Shown: positions 1 to 11,800 of the stretch, one piece after another
Layout: every line of letters starts with the position of its first letter
Numbering within the stretch: position 1 is the stretch's first letter
NCBI RefSeq assembly: GCF_950023065.1
Contig: NC_088679.1
Span: 9,982,001 to 10,046,000, forward strand
From: Planococcus citri
Taxonomy: Eukaryota > Arthropoda > Insecta > Hemiptera > Pseudococcidae
DNA length: 64,000 nt
Reading direction: 5' to 3'
The notes under the pieces: generated by a model
Told to the model about the DNA's origin: nothing
The model's input: only the letters and a program-made list of their open reading frames with translations
Databases searched by the model: none
Made by a program: the position numbers and the translations under genes

Positions 1-139
1 AATGTTTGTTGAATATACTCTTTGGATCGATGTAATTGAATTAAATTAATGTACAAATTTAACAAAAATTTTGCGGTAAAAATGTTTACTTTCTGATTAC
101 AAACACACCGAGCACACTGATAACACCCAACATCCAAAT

Positions 140-864
140 CAGGGTTGGTCATCTACACGTGGAATAGCCTACTATTCTACATTCTGGTGTAGAATACATA
201 AAATTTGATGTAGAATGTGTAAAATGCATAGAATGTGTAGAATGCGTAGAATGCAGCAAAATCACCCATCTGAAAGCCAAAAAATTGTTTATTTAGCGAA
301 AATGCGCCTTGAAAAATGAAAGTTCAACTTTTTTGTTCAGCAAATGAAATGTGAAATGTGAATTTGGTTTTTTTTTTATTTACTTATGTAAACTGATTTT
401 AAATTAAATGATGGAAAAAAAGAATGTTTTTCAAAAAAAAAATTGTCTGCACATTCATTCTATGCATTGTACACATTCCACGCATTCTACATTTTTTCCA
501 GGCTATTCTACACAATATGCTATTTTATGCGTAGAATGTCCATGTATTCTACGCATTGACTTTTTAGATATGGACTGCTAGGGGCCCATAAGCCTAACAT
601 GCGGCTATTGTCTTGAACATAGTAAGTTGAAGGTTGCAATCTGTGCATGCGCCAGCTCTGATGATGTTATATGTACCACCCAGGTATGGTTACACGGAGG
701 TGCGGGAGGTATAATGTCGTCACCTGGTATGGGATCATTTTTCAGATTCTGGCATGCCCAGAAGCCAAATCTCGACTAACTGATGAACTATGTTCAAGAC
801 CATTGGCTTATGTACCACTAGCAGTCCATATCTAAAAAGTCAATGATTCTACGGCACAACCCTG
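140..864. mobile_element. Non-autonomous hAT-type element
   Basis: The ends are short inverted repeats, CAGGGTTGG at the left and CAACCCTG at the right. They are flanked by an 8-bp target duplication with one mismatch (ATCCAAAT at 132-139, ATTCAAAT at 865-872). An 8-bp duplication and a CAGGG start are typical of hAT transposons. Inside are repeated TGTAGAATG/CATTCTACA motifs in opposite orientation near the two ends. There is no transposase reading frame. A second palindromic unit lies inside it at 555-844. Confidence 0.72.
555..844. mobile_element. Palindromic MITE nested in the hAT-type element
   Basis: The inverted ends start ATTGACTTTTTAGATATGG and finish CCATATCTAAAAAGTCAAT. Homology of the arms runs inward through CTGCTAG and the GTCTTGAACATAG / CTATGTTCAAGAC pair. 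It interrupts the TCTACGCAT motif region of the surrounding hAT-type element, so it inserted later. It has no coding capacity. Confidence 0.65.
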
Positions 865-872
865 ATTCAAAT

Positions 873-2852
873 ACCATGCATTTCTAGGTTGGCTACACTC
901 AAGGCAACACAATGCCGCAATTGGCACTCCTATCAGACAAGTTGCAAACTGTAGCCGGGCGATCACAAAAAAAAAAGATCCGGAATTGTTACCCCAGTCC
1001 ATAACTGGTAGTTTACCTATTTTTTTTCTCAAAAATGAAAAAAATGCTAGTCCAATTTTTTGATAAAGTTATTCTACATACTTGAAAAGGACTAAAACTG
1101 AGAATTTTTTCAGAATTCTCACTCGTGAAGATCATAGTTATATTTAAATTATAAGTTTTTAAATCAATTTTTTTAGTTTTTTGAAAGTGTCAACACTGAT
1201 TTTGACATCATTTGTCGATTACCCTCTCAAAGTACTACAATTTGAAAAAAAAATCAAATTTCTATACCACGTAAAACCGGAGCAATTTGCGACTGAAATT
1301 TTCCATTTTCGGTCATTTTAAAAAACTTTGAAGCCCCACAGCTCTGCCCAAAAAAATTGAAAAAATGTCCGGTTTGCGTCATTCGCCATCGTTTGAAGAC
1401 CTGTATACATGATTTGATTTTTAAAAAAATCGAAGGCTCTTCGTGCAAAAATCCGCCAATTTGGCATGGAATGATCCATAGTTTTAAACAAGAAAAAAAA
1501 ACACATTTTTGTACAACCCTGGAAGTTTTACTGCAAATTTTTATCAATTTCATTTTTTTCCTCATCTGCATCTTGAAATTTACATTCAGAAAGCCACAAA
1601 TTTGTTTTGACAGGAATCCTCAAGTTCCAAAGCGATTCAGGGCGTCAAAGATTTAGTATAAAAAAAAACTTAGCATGGGCCCCTTCAATTTAAAAACTTG
1701 GCAAACATTCTTACATGAACTCAAGATGGGTTGCCTATGTTACTGATAGAAGGAGGTTACTCTCAAACAGGACACCCTGTATAGTATACGCCTGTTATGT
1801 ATTTATTCAGCCTGGGGGACGTATTTTAGTGGAATTTTCCATATTATCTTTGATACATTTTACAATCTTTGTATCTAAAGAGGGAGAATACAAGACTGTT
1901 GAGGAAATGGAAAAGGAAATATACTGATAGGTGTAGTTTAGATAAAGTTGTAACATGCCGAGTTTTTAAACATACCTAAATATACCTTACTGTATCAGTA
2001 TGGTGAACTATACAAAGTAGGCATACCTTGAAATCTACCTGACATTAGATGAAACAGCGAAGAAGAAGAAGAAGAAGAAGAAGAAGAAGAAAACAACAAT
2101 AAATATAAAAACAAAGGTGGCAGCGTGAGCAACGACGAGGGTAAAAAAATTAAACTCGATTCGTGAAATAATAAGAGAGTGACAGAGAGAAAAAGAGAGA
2201 CTCGAGAGATGTAGTTCATATATAGGTAGGTAAAGGTATACGGTATTGTAACCGCGACCGCGACCACTGCCAGCGCCGCCGCCGTTGCTGTCGCCTAGCT
2301 ATTCGTATATTATTGTTATGTCATTCGTCGAATTTTAATTCATGTATACTCTGGTGGCGAGGTTTACTTTAAATTGAATATGCTTATCACCTGTCGCTTG
2401 CAAAACACTAAGAGAGAGAAATTGTACGTACGAGAGAAAACGAGCAGAAAGTTATGGAAACTTTGTATGACACTTTTAGGTTGTAAACGGATATTGAATG
2501 AAGTTTTCAAAATACGATTTTATAAATGACGGTATAGCGGTGGCTGGCGATGGCGATGGCGGTGTATATTTTGACGAATTTATTCGCGAGTATATAGTAT
2601 GATCGGGGTAGGTGAATTGCAGGTCGCGGGTATCGTTTGTTGTGTGAAAGAAGTACCTACCTACTCGTACAACACGTATGAATAAGGCAGCCATAAAGAG
2701 CGAGAGAGTGAGATAGAAATAAAAGGATGCCATTGAAAAACCACGCAATAGTTTCAAGTTGTTTGCGGAATCATTTAACGTTCATGTTTGCCAACGTAAT
2801 GCCAATTATAATTGAAAGCTAACACGCGTTTTCCTCGTCTTGTACATTTCAG
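873..2852. other. Intron or 5' flank of the KCNQ gene, with GAA microsatellite
   Basis: No exon was recognised here. The stretch precedes the KCNQ pore exon and is most simply an intron, since the exons for S1-S5 lie off the left edge. A pure (GAA)n run occupies about 2059-2092. A GC-richer CGACCGCGACC / GCCGCCGCC patch sits near 2250-2290. Open frames in this stretch are short and without recognisable motifs. Confidence 0.5.
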
Positions 2853-5800
2853 ATTACGGTTACGACGATCGGATACGGCGATATTGTACCGCAAACTTGG
2901 ATGGGTAAAATTGTGGCATCGTGTTTTAGCGTTTTTGCTATTTCGTTTTTCGCATTACCTGCGGTAAGTTTTCTCTTTTTTTTCCATTCTTTTTTTTATA
3001 TTTTTTATTCTACCTGTATGTAAATTTAACCAAAGCCCGAGCTTCCCGTAGACTATACAGCAGAGAGTCGAGAGGCTGGTAGCGGCAGCTTTTCCAAAAT
3101 GTCAATATTGTTATTTGTACGTACTTCCTGTCTACCTCTGTTTCCTCGCTCGTCGTCGGTCCCTTGGCTGTGTTGTGTTTTACATGGAGAAATCCGTCGT
3201 ACACAACAAGGCGAAAATCTGTTTAATATTTATTGGACCAAGAGTAGCAAAAAAATAGCCTTGTTCAAATATTTAATATTGAATTATGCCAACATATGTA
3301 TAAGGCTGGCTTTACCTTATGCGAATTCGTATAGCTCAGCAGATTTCGTGTACCGTAGGCACTCGTACAGAGTACATACGTAAGCGTCTTAGCATAAGAG
3401 GTAACTCTTATAACCCATGCGACGATGTTTCTTTCTCGACTTTCTTGTTTTTTCCTTCCTTTCTATGTATGTCATATCTGGCCTTATAAACATGTACATT
3501 GGGAACTATTTATGCCAATGTATCACTGCACTGTATAATGTAGAGCTGCTGTGCTTACAAAGGAGGTATTTCAAATGGCAGAAAAATGCTTGAATCGGAC
3601 AAAGCTAAATCAAAATAGCACATAACAATACTTTACCTGTCAAATAGGTGGAATTGGATTGCTCAGTAATTCTAGGTAAGGTATTTTCATTCAAAAAATC
3701 ACAACATTGAGGGGATTTTTTTAAAAAAAAGGCAGAGAGCAGGTATCACCCAAAATGATAAATTTAAATCAGACGATATATTTCATTGCAAGAAAACATT
3801 CAAAATCATGTCGACTTTGGAATATTTTTTCTGTGTTTGTCAAATGGAATCCAATTTGGCCAAACAAAGTAAAATGGTTCAAGTACATACATGAATCAAG
3901 ATGACATATTGTAATTTGTAAGGTAAACCCGAGTGACATTCCGCACTGGGCGAGTTACCGCACTTTCAATTTGGGTATGTTGGCAACACTGATTCAAAAA
4001 TCCAACAGTGTAGAAACATACCTTATACCCAAACCCAACTACCTTACATGCAACAAAAATATTCCGCCAACCTAACATATTTTGGTCTGTGGAAAACCTT
4101 AAAGTTGAAAAGTGATGAAATTTTTTGAAAAATGAACAGGGGTGCTAACCGTAACCGCAAAAAACCGAAAACTGTAACCGAAACCCAAACAAGAACCATA
4201 ATTTTAGCCATTTTCAAACCCTAACTGAAAACAAAAACCGAAATTTCATAGGTCTTTTAAGAGACCACCTCATGTGTTAGAATGGACAAGTATTAGAATG
4301 GTCAAGTGGTAGAAAAAGAGGGAAAAAAAGGGAAAAATATTTTTGTTGCCAACCCACTTTGTTTGGAGAAGAAAATTTTGTAAAATAATTAAAATGAAAA
4401 GTAAAGCCCAAGACCCCAAGTATTAGAATGGTCAAGTTGTAGAATAGCCAAGTATTAGAATGGATAAGTGTTAGAAAATACAAATATCAGGATGGACTCG
4501 GAGAATGTGAGAATTAGGCGAGGCGAAGCCGAGCCGTTTAAAATTTATATTTCATTTGATGAGCATTACTCCCCTTGGTGAGTTCAGACGGAGGCTGGAC
4601 ATTACCATGTATGTAGACAGTACCTGCGGTGGTTTCTAAAAAACTGTACTCACCGAGGCCGAAGGCCGAGGGAAGTTAACAGACATAGTATGAACAACAA
4701 AGCGACCCGCGCAACCGAGGCGAAGCCGAGGTGAGCGGACACAACGCCCCCAACCCTGAAAACAGCTACCCTTGTACCCTATTATCCAAAAAAGTAGTAA
4801 GTCCAAGTACCACTTCCTCATCCTCTCCTCTTATAACAGATTGCTCTTTTCCCCCTATTTTTCAAATACTTGACCATTCTAATACTTGACTATTCTAGTA
4901 CTTGACTATTCTACAACTTGACCATTCTAATACTTGGCCATTCTATCACAAGAGGTGGTACCGTTTTTTAAACCAAGCCATCGAAAACCAAAACCGAATC
5001 GAAAACCGAAAAATTTCAAGGAAAAATTGGAGTGAAACTGTAATTGTAATTAAAATAATTAAGGTTAGCACCCCTGAAAATGAATTTTCATGATTTTTAA
5101 AACAAAAATTTTTGTTCAAAATACATTCTGAAATTGGTTTTTAAGTAAGGTGCACCGGGGGAAGTTGGAATTCGGGGTAAGTTAGAAAACTTGCTCTAGC
5201 GCCTAGAGGTTTATATCTGGCGAAGTGCCACTAAAGGTGACTTGAGGGTACTACCCCTACTTCATCACGGCATAAAAATTTTCGCGATTCAGTTTCATTT
5301 TAGATGTCTTTGGTTCAATTGTATTTTGTTGTTGTTTTGAACTTATTTTGAATTTGGTCTAAAATACAGACTTTCTATTTCTTAGTTTTTCGCATATAGC
5401 GGACGAACCGTGCGTCCTAGTGAAAATCTGATGAGAGTGATCTCAAAGAGAATTAAATTCTCTACAATTTTGTTTTAAATGCAATTTTTCTAGGATGCTT
5501 GGTTTGTGATCTATGCCTCTGCAAAGTTTAGCCTGTTCTGACTTCCCCCAATTGGGGTAAGTCAGGACAGTTTATATTTTATTCCACTGAGCGAAAGCTA
5601 CTGTGTCAATCGCGCTCAAATTTTTACCATAGATTAAGAACCCTTATGGGAACCTACATAATAAATTTGATCCATATTGGTTCATTAGAAGGGGAGTAAC
5701 AGCTGGTCAAAGTTGAAATTGCGAAAAATCATTCTGACTTGCCCCGGGGCACTTTAAATAGTCCAATGGGAAGTACATTTAATACAGATTAATTTGAGCT

Positions 5801-8800
5801 GTAGGTACAACTTTTTCAACATCAAATGATTTGTGAGATCAATTTACGAAAAATGAAAAAGTCTCAAAATGGGAGAGATGTTGCACATGTGTGGAGGAAG
5901 AGATGGCTTATGAAAATTTCATAGTTATGATAATGTTTTTCATTTTTTCAATGGAATTTTTAAAATTTAAGCTCACTAGACACATTCAACACAGAAGACT
6001 ACTTTTGTGACTTCTGCTCATCATAAATTTCAAAAAAAAATTTTTTAATACATTTTATTTTTCAATTATTTACATGTAAAATTCCATAAGCCATCTCTCC
6101 CATACACATGGGAGAGAGACGGCCGTACATTTTTTTTTATTTTTCAAAAAAATTGAAAAATTATTGACCAAAAAAAAATTGTTCATGGCCACAGATACAG
6201 AACCTGTACGTAGTAACTTTTCACAAAGTATCAAATTTTTTGAGTCATTTTTGTCGAATTTATGATAATTCTAAGAATGGTGCATCATCTCACCCGGGTT
6301 TACCTTATTTTTTCTGTTTGTCAAATGGAATCCTATTTGGCCAAACAAAGTGAAATGGTTCAAGTATACAAATCAAGATGATGTAATGTATGTTGTATTA
6401 TCTCAAGATCAATTCAAGTGATAATTTTGCCAAATCAAGTCGATTGGAGTCATGAAGCCAACACAGTGCCACATCAAATTGAAACTGAAAACATCTCCAG
6501 TCACAAAACTAAAAAAGAAGAAAAGATTGATCAAGTGCAAAGTCGAGATGATGGTCCAGTCGTTTTCAATTTGAACCACAGCATTATCGAAGTCATCAGT
6601 CCAGTTGATATCAAATATCATAATAAAGATGTTTCGCCAAAAATGATCCTTGAAACCTGAACCGATTAAATCCTGATTTAAATCCAATCTTAAAACTAAA
6701 ATTGTTATTTTTCTTGGTCCCAAAACTGAAAATATCCCAGAAATTATATAATTTTGAACCCGAACACCATCGGATTTTTCACGTCAAAACCTCTCATTTT
6801 TTAGACCCCTGCAAGGTCCATTAGTCAATTTGGGCTTAAAATTGGTTGAAATGAAAATCCCAAAACCAATTCAACCCAGAACCTAAACAATTTTTTCAAT
6901 CCCAAAACTAACATGAACATTTGAAGAATGAATCCCAAAACAAATCCAATCCCCAAATTGAAAAAATTTCAATCCCAAAATTGTTTCGGTCCTGCAGCTC
7001 TGGTACATAGATAGGGGTTGTTCTCGTGTGTTGATGAATGAGAACGTTTACAATCAAATACGTAAGTATGAGTATCTACTCAATGAATATCCAGAGCTCA
7101 AGAAATCTGAATTGAAAGCTGATGGTATTGGAAAACAATTCACGCTTGCTTCTGGTGAAAGCCATCCAGAACTCACCAAAACTGCTTATTCACCATTCAG
7201 TTTTCCTGATCAACAACCTCAGAAAGGTTTGTTCAATATGCTACTGCTCATCGTCAATGATCTGAACACCCATTTGATTATTGGATGTAATTTTCATTGA
7301 GAATTCAAACTCATCAATCATTCAGCAGAAAATTTAATTATTAATCAGAAGTTTAAGATTGATTACAAAGATCAGAAAAATTGCAGTGTTAATTTCGAGC
7401 TAAATGAAACTACAAAGAACGAAATCGCTGATATTATGTTTGTGACAATGATGAAGCCTGATAAAGTATTCTCAATTTTAGAAAATAAAGATGTGATTAT
7501 CGATGCTGAAATTGAAGCTAAAATTCAAGAAGCTTTAGCCAATACTGATATTCCTGATCTCAAGAAGAATGGACTGAAACAACAACTGTGAAATTCTTGA
7601 GGATCGGATTGGGCTGTGCAATTGTTATAAGCACAGTTTTGTATTCAAAGATGGAAAATTGCCTGGCAGACTGACGACCTTGAAAGGCTATACCGACGGG
7701 TCTATGACCTTTAGAAAGCAGAGAGGAAGACAGGTGGTCTTGAAATTCTCAACAGTCAGGCCAATAACCTTCAGATGGATGGAGGGATATACAGACGACC
7801 TACAGAAATGAGGATGGTGGGTCAGTGACCTTGAGAGTCCAAGCACACGGGTTAATGACCATACGAGGGCAGACAGGCTACCTTGGGAAGCCAGACAGAT
7901 GGATCAATAATCTTTAGAGGCCAGAATAGGCAGACTGACAACCTTGAGAAAGCTAGACAAGTACATGGTTCAGTGATTGTTAGTAACCTTGTGAGGCTAG
8001 ACAGGCAGACAAATGACCTTGGGAGGGCATAGAGACAGGTTGATAATTTTTACAGATTTTGGCTGCTATCACTTCAAGGGGTCTACCCTCATCACCTAAA
8101 ACTAGTAGGGCCGGTGAACTCCATCTCTATAAAGGTCCAATAAATGTGTAACTTGTTGATGTGTGATGCTGGAATTGAAGTATTCACATATTTTGCTCAA
8201 AAAAATAATATTTCCTAAAAAAATCTCTAAAATTGTCCTTCGCAGCTCGCACAGCTATTTTTAGTTTTTTAAATTTTCAAAAAATAATAAAAATCCAAAA
8301 TAGAACTTCAGCTCTTAGAACCTAAAATTCTGGTTATGGGAGTCTCGGGACATACTCTTTTGATTTATCTGGAATTAGTTTAAATCTCACCATTCTGCAG
8401 CCGTAAATTAGAAATTCCCATATCTTCAAAAAGTTCAGAGATTTCACAAATATGTAGAAATTGAAAAAAAAAGAACCTGCACTAACTGATTTAGGAAACT
8501 TAGTGTATAATTGGTCAAGTAGATCACTACTAACAAGCACTGGATACGTGCTCGACTCTCAGCATGTTGATACGTATCAAAGTATACAATAGATTCTAGC
8601 TTTCCAAGGTTATTGGTAAAATTTTTTGGAAATTTCAACTTTCAGAAATCTGCTGGAGGCTCTAGAACTACTCAAAACGGTTTGAAACCGTTTTCAATCA
8701 GTTGGAAAGGTTAAAAATGATGCACGTACCAAATTTCAGCTTTCTACATAATTCAGTTTGGTAAAATTTTGATTTTTTTCGCATTTTTGGTCCAAATTTA

Positions 8801-11800
8801 ATTTTTACAAAAAATCGAAAAAATGTATTTTTACCATTAACACCTGAAATTTTGTCTGACGATGTATTTTTCCCTGTTATTATGGTTTAGCTCTGTCCGA
8901 TTCAAAAAATTTACTGCCTCGGATTATTTCCTTTTTGGGTACCTATCTATAACTTTAGTACCTATAAATATAAGCAGGTAGGTATGTGTAATGTGTAGTT
9001 GTGTACATAGGTATGTAGATAAATTTTAGAAGTAAACGTACCTATAACGAATCTTTTACATATTTGCAGGGCATATTAGGTTCGGGATTTGCTCTGAAAG
9101 TACAGCAAAAACAAAGACAAAAACATTTCAACCGACAGATACCGGCCGCCGCGATGCTGATACAGTGTCTATGGAGGTGTTACGCCGCCGATAAAAGCTT
9201 CAATAGCCAGGCCACCTGGGATATTTATCTCAAAGATACCAACCCGCCGAAGGAACCGCCTCCTGTCCAGAATCGGGTAAATGTAATGACCGCCGATATG
9301 GCTTTTTTGCGATAACTTTTTTTCTCTCTTTCTTTCTCAATTCTCATAATCATTTCGAGGCGGAAAATTGCGCGTCGAAGTTGTCTCCTGTGGTAGATAT
9401 TTGGTTTGGATTTCCTCTACCTACTTACCCATGTACATCGTCCCTTGATGATACGAATTATACCCTTGGGATAGGATCGAGTTACCTAAATGAATGGAAG
9501 GTACCTACCGTATAGAGAAGTGTTGTCGTAGCAGATTTTCAAACGTGTAAAAAAATACTTTGGCTACGTTACCACAATGAATATGAAATGCTTGCTGGAA
9601 ATGAGTGAATTGATGTGTAAGATAGTTCCATTGAGAGTCGAAGTAGACTCCAGGTGAAAATAAATTCGATGAAAAAGTGTCAGGTGCTTTCAACTTTTTG
9701 GATGCGATTTTACTGAAGTTCTGGTTTTTTCTACGTGCCCCTGAAAATTTTGTTTGCACTATTTAAGTGGAAATTGAGCCTTTAAACACGATTGTTATTC
9801 AAACATGATTAGAAAAATCATCTTTTTTAAAATGATAATTAGTCATTTTTGGATTTTTCATCAATTTTTGCAATTTTTGGGTAGTTTTGGAAAGTTTAAT
9901 GTTGAAAAAGCAAAAAAAAAAAAAAAGGTACGTTCATTAGCAAAACAAATGTTGTTCAAGAAGTAAAAAAAAAAAAAATGATAGGGATGGTCCAAAATGG
10001 CACTAACATAAACGTTATCATGATAATCATTGCATATTAACTTATTTTTATTGATTTTAATAACCAACGAGTACCTAATGCAATCAACCAAAAGTTATCG
10101 ACGATACAATTTAATGAATTTATCAGGCTAAAGTTGTTCAAAACTCACGAAACAAGTCTTATATTCTCGACGAGAAATTCAGTCTGATTTAATTGAGTTA
10201 TTAAACTTTATGCAAGTTGTCAATTTCACCTCCAGGCAAAATATTATTTCCAGAATATAATTTTCATTCTTTTCTAAAAATTTTATGAAAAACCCACAAG
10301 AACTGGGCAAATTTCACGTAGAACATCACAATCGCAAATAGGAACGATAGGTCGAATTTGAGTAATGAGGTTTCATTTGTGTTCAACGTATTCATTCGAT
10401 ACATCACGAGTGATTTTTTTTTCATTTCGCCTCAAATTTCGGGAAAGGGTGTCTTTGTTCGTTAAGAGTGAATTTTGGCTTGAAATTATATTCAATCAAC
10501 ATAATATTATTGTGTTGCTGTTTTGCCTTCAAATTTCTATTACACGCAAATTGTAATATTTTAAAGATGTTAATAAAATTGCATAACCAGTTTGCCGTAA
10601 AATACCCAAGTTTAATTTGTATCTATTTATTCAACTACAGCAAAACGTCTTATTATGCTCAATTTTTTTTCACTATATCTTTGATTCATTACTGCCTAAA
10701 ATTTTAAAATTTAGAAACCGAACTTTCTCGATGAAAGTTCAACTGACTATGAAAAAAAAAAGATGAAAGTAGTCGTGTAAAATTTAAAAAATAATAATCA
10801 AGATTTTTTAATCCTATTTTCAAGAAATTTACTCTCAAAGTGAGGTCCAGCCATCCCTGGGGAAGGGGGAAGGGGGCAAAAGGTCCCCAATTTCAATCAA
10901 AGTTCCAAATAAAAATTGAAAAATGGAGTAGCACATCGAATTGTTATTAATTCAAGGATGCTGAAGTTCAAATTTTTGGCTCGTTTTTTCGATTTGACCA
11001 TATTGACCCCCCCCCCCCACCTACCCGTTAATTGAAAATGAGAAATCTGGTCATTGCGTTCAAATTTTCAACGATTTTTTTGAGTTTTGATGAAAATGCA
11101 CTCCATATTTAATCTTTTTCTTCTTTTATAGCTTTTCAAAAATCATCTTGACCGTTGAAGAAAGACAACTGCATTTCTATAAAATTTATTTGTTGTGATT
11201 TTTTTGATTTATTGCTTATATATGCGTGTCTTGAAATTTTAAATCACTAACCCATCCCATAAAAATTGATTTTTATGAGGAAAACCCTCCTAAAACCAAC
11301 TTCATCGCGTAATCTAACGTCTTAAATAATCTCGATGATCACATAATCGATCCAACTCTACCGATATGATATTTATTTTTTGCAGTCGATTATGGGGCAA
11401 GTTGCAAAACGAGCGAGTGTTTTGAAAAGAAGAAAATCAAAAAACAAAATGGACGCTCCACCGCCATCTACACCCGCGGAATGCAATAACACTGCCACTG
11501 GTGCCGCTTCTAGCGGCACAAGCGCCGCCACAGCCACTCGAAGAGGAAGCGAAGGGGATGTGGTTTTCTACATCGAAGAGCCAAAAGCTGGTATGTTGCG
11601 TTCCACGTAATTCAAGTTTGTGTCCAAAAACAGGTACTCGAACGTGTTTTTTTAATGTTTTTTGAGCAGCGACACCGAACAGGATACGTAAAGATCCGCG
11701 TATGTTGACCAGCCAGACTAGCTCGGTTACCGAAGTGGCCAGTGACGAGGTAGATTTGGATATCGAGCCTGAAAGGGTTACTCAGCTCACCGAAGTGCAT

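Noticed and set aside
2476..2757. 93-codon minus-strand frame with a hydrophobic start
   Set aside because: No recognisable family, no partner exons; it lies in a KCNQ intron with local microsatellite-like composition.
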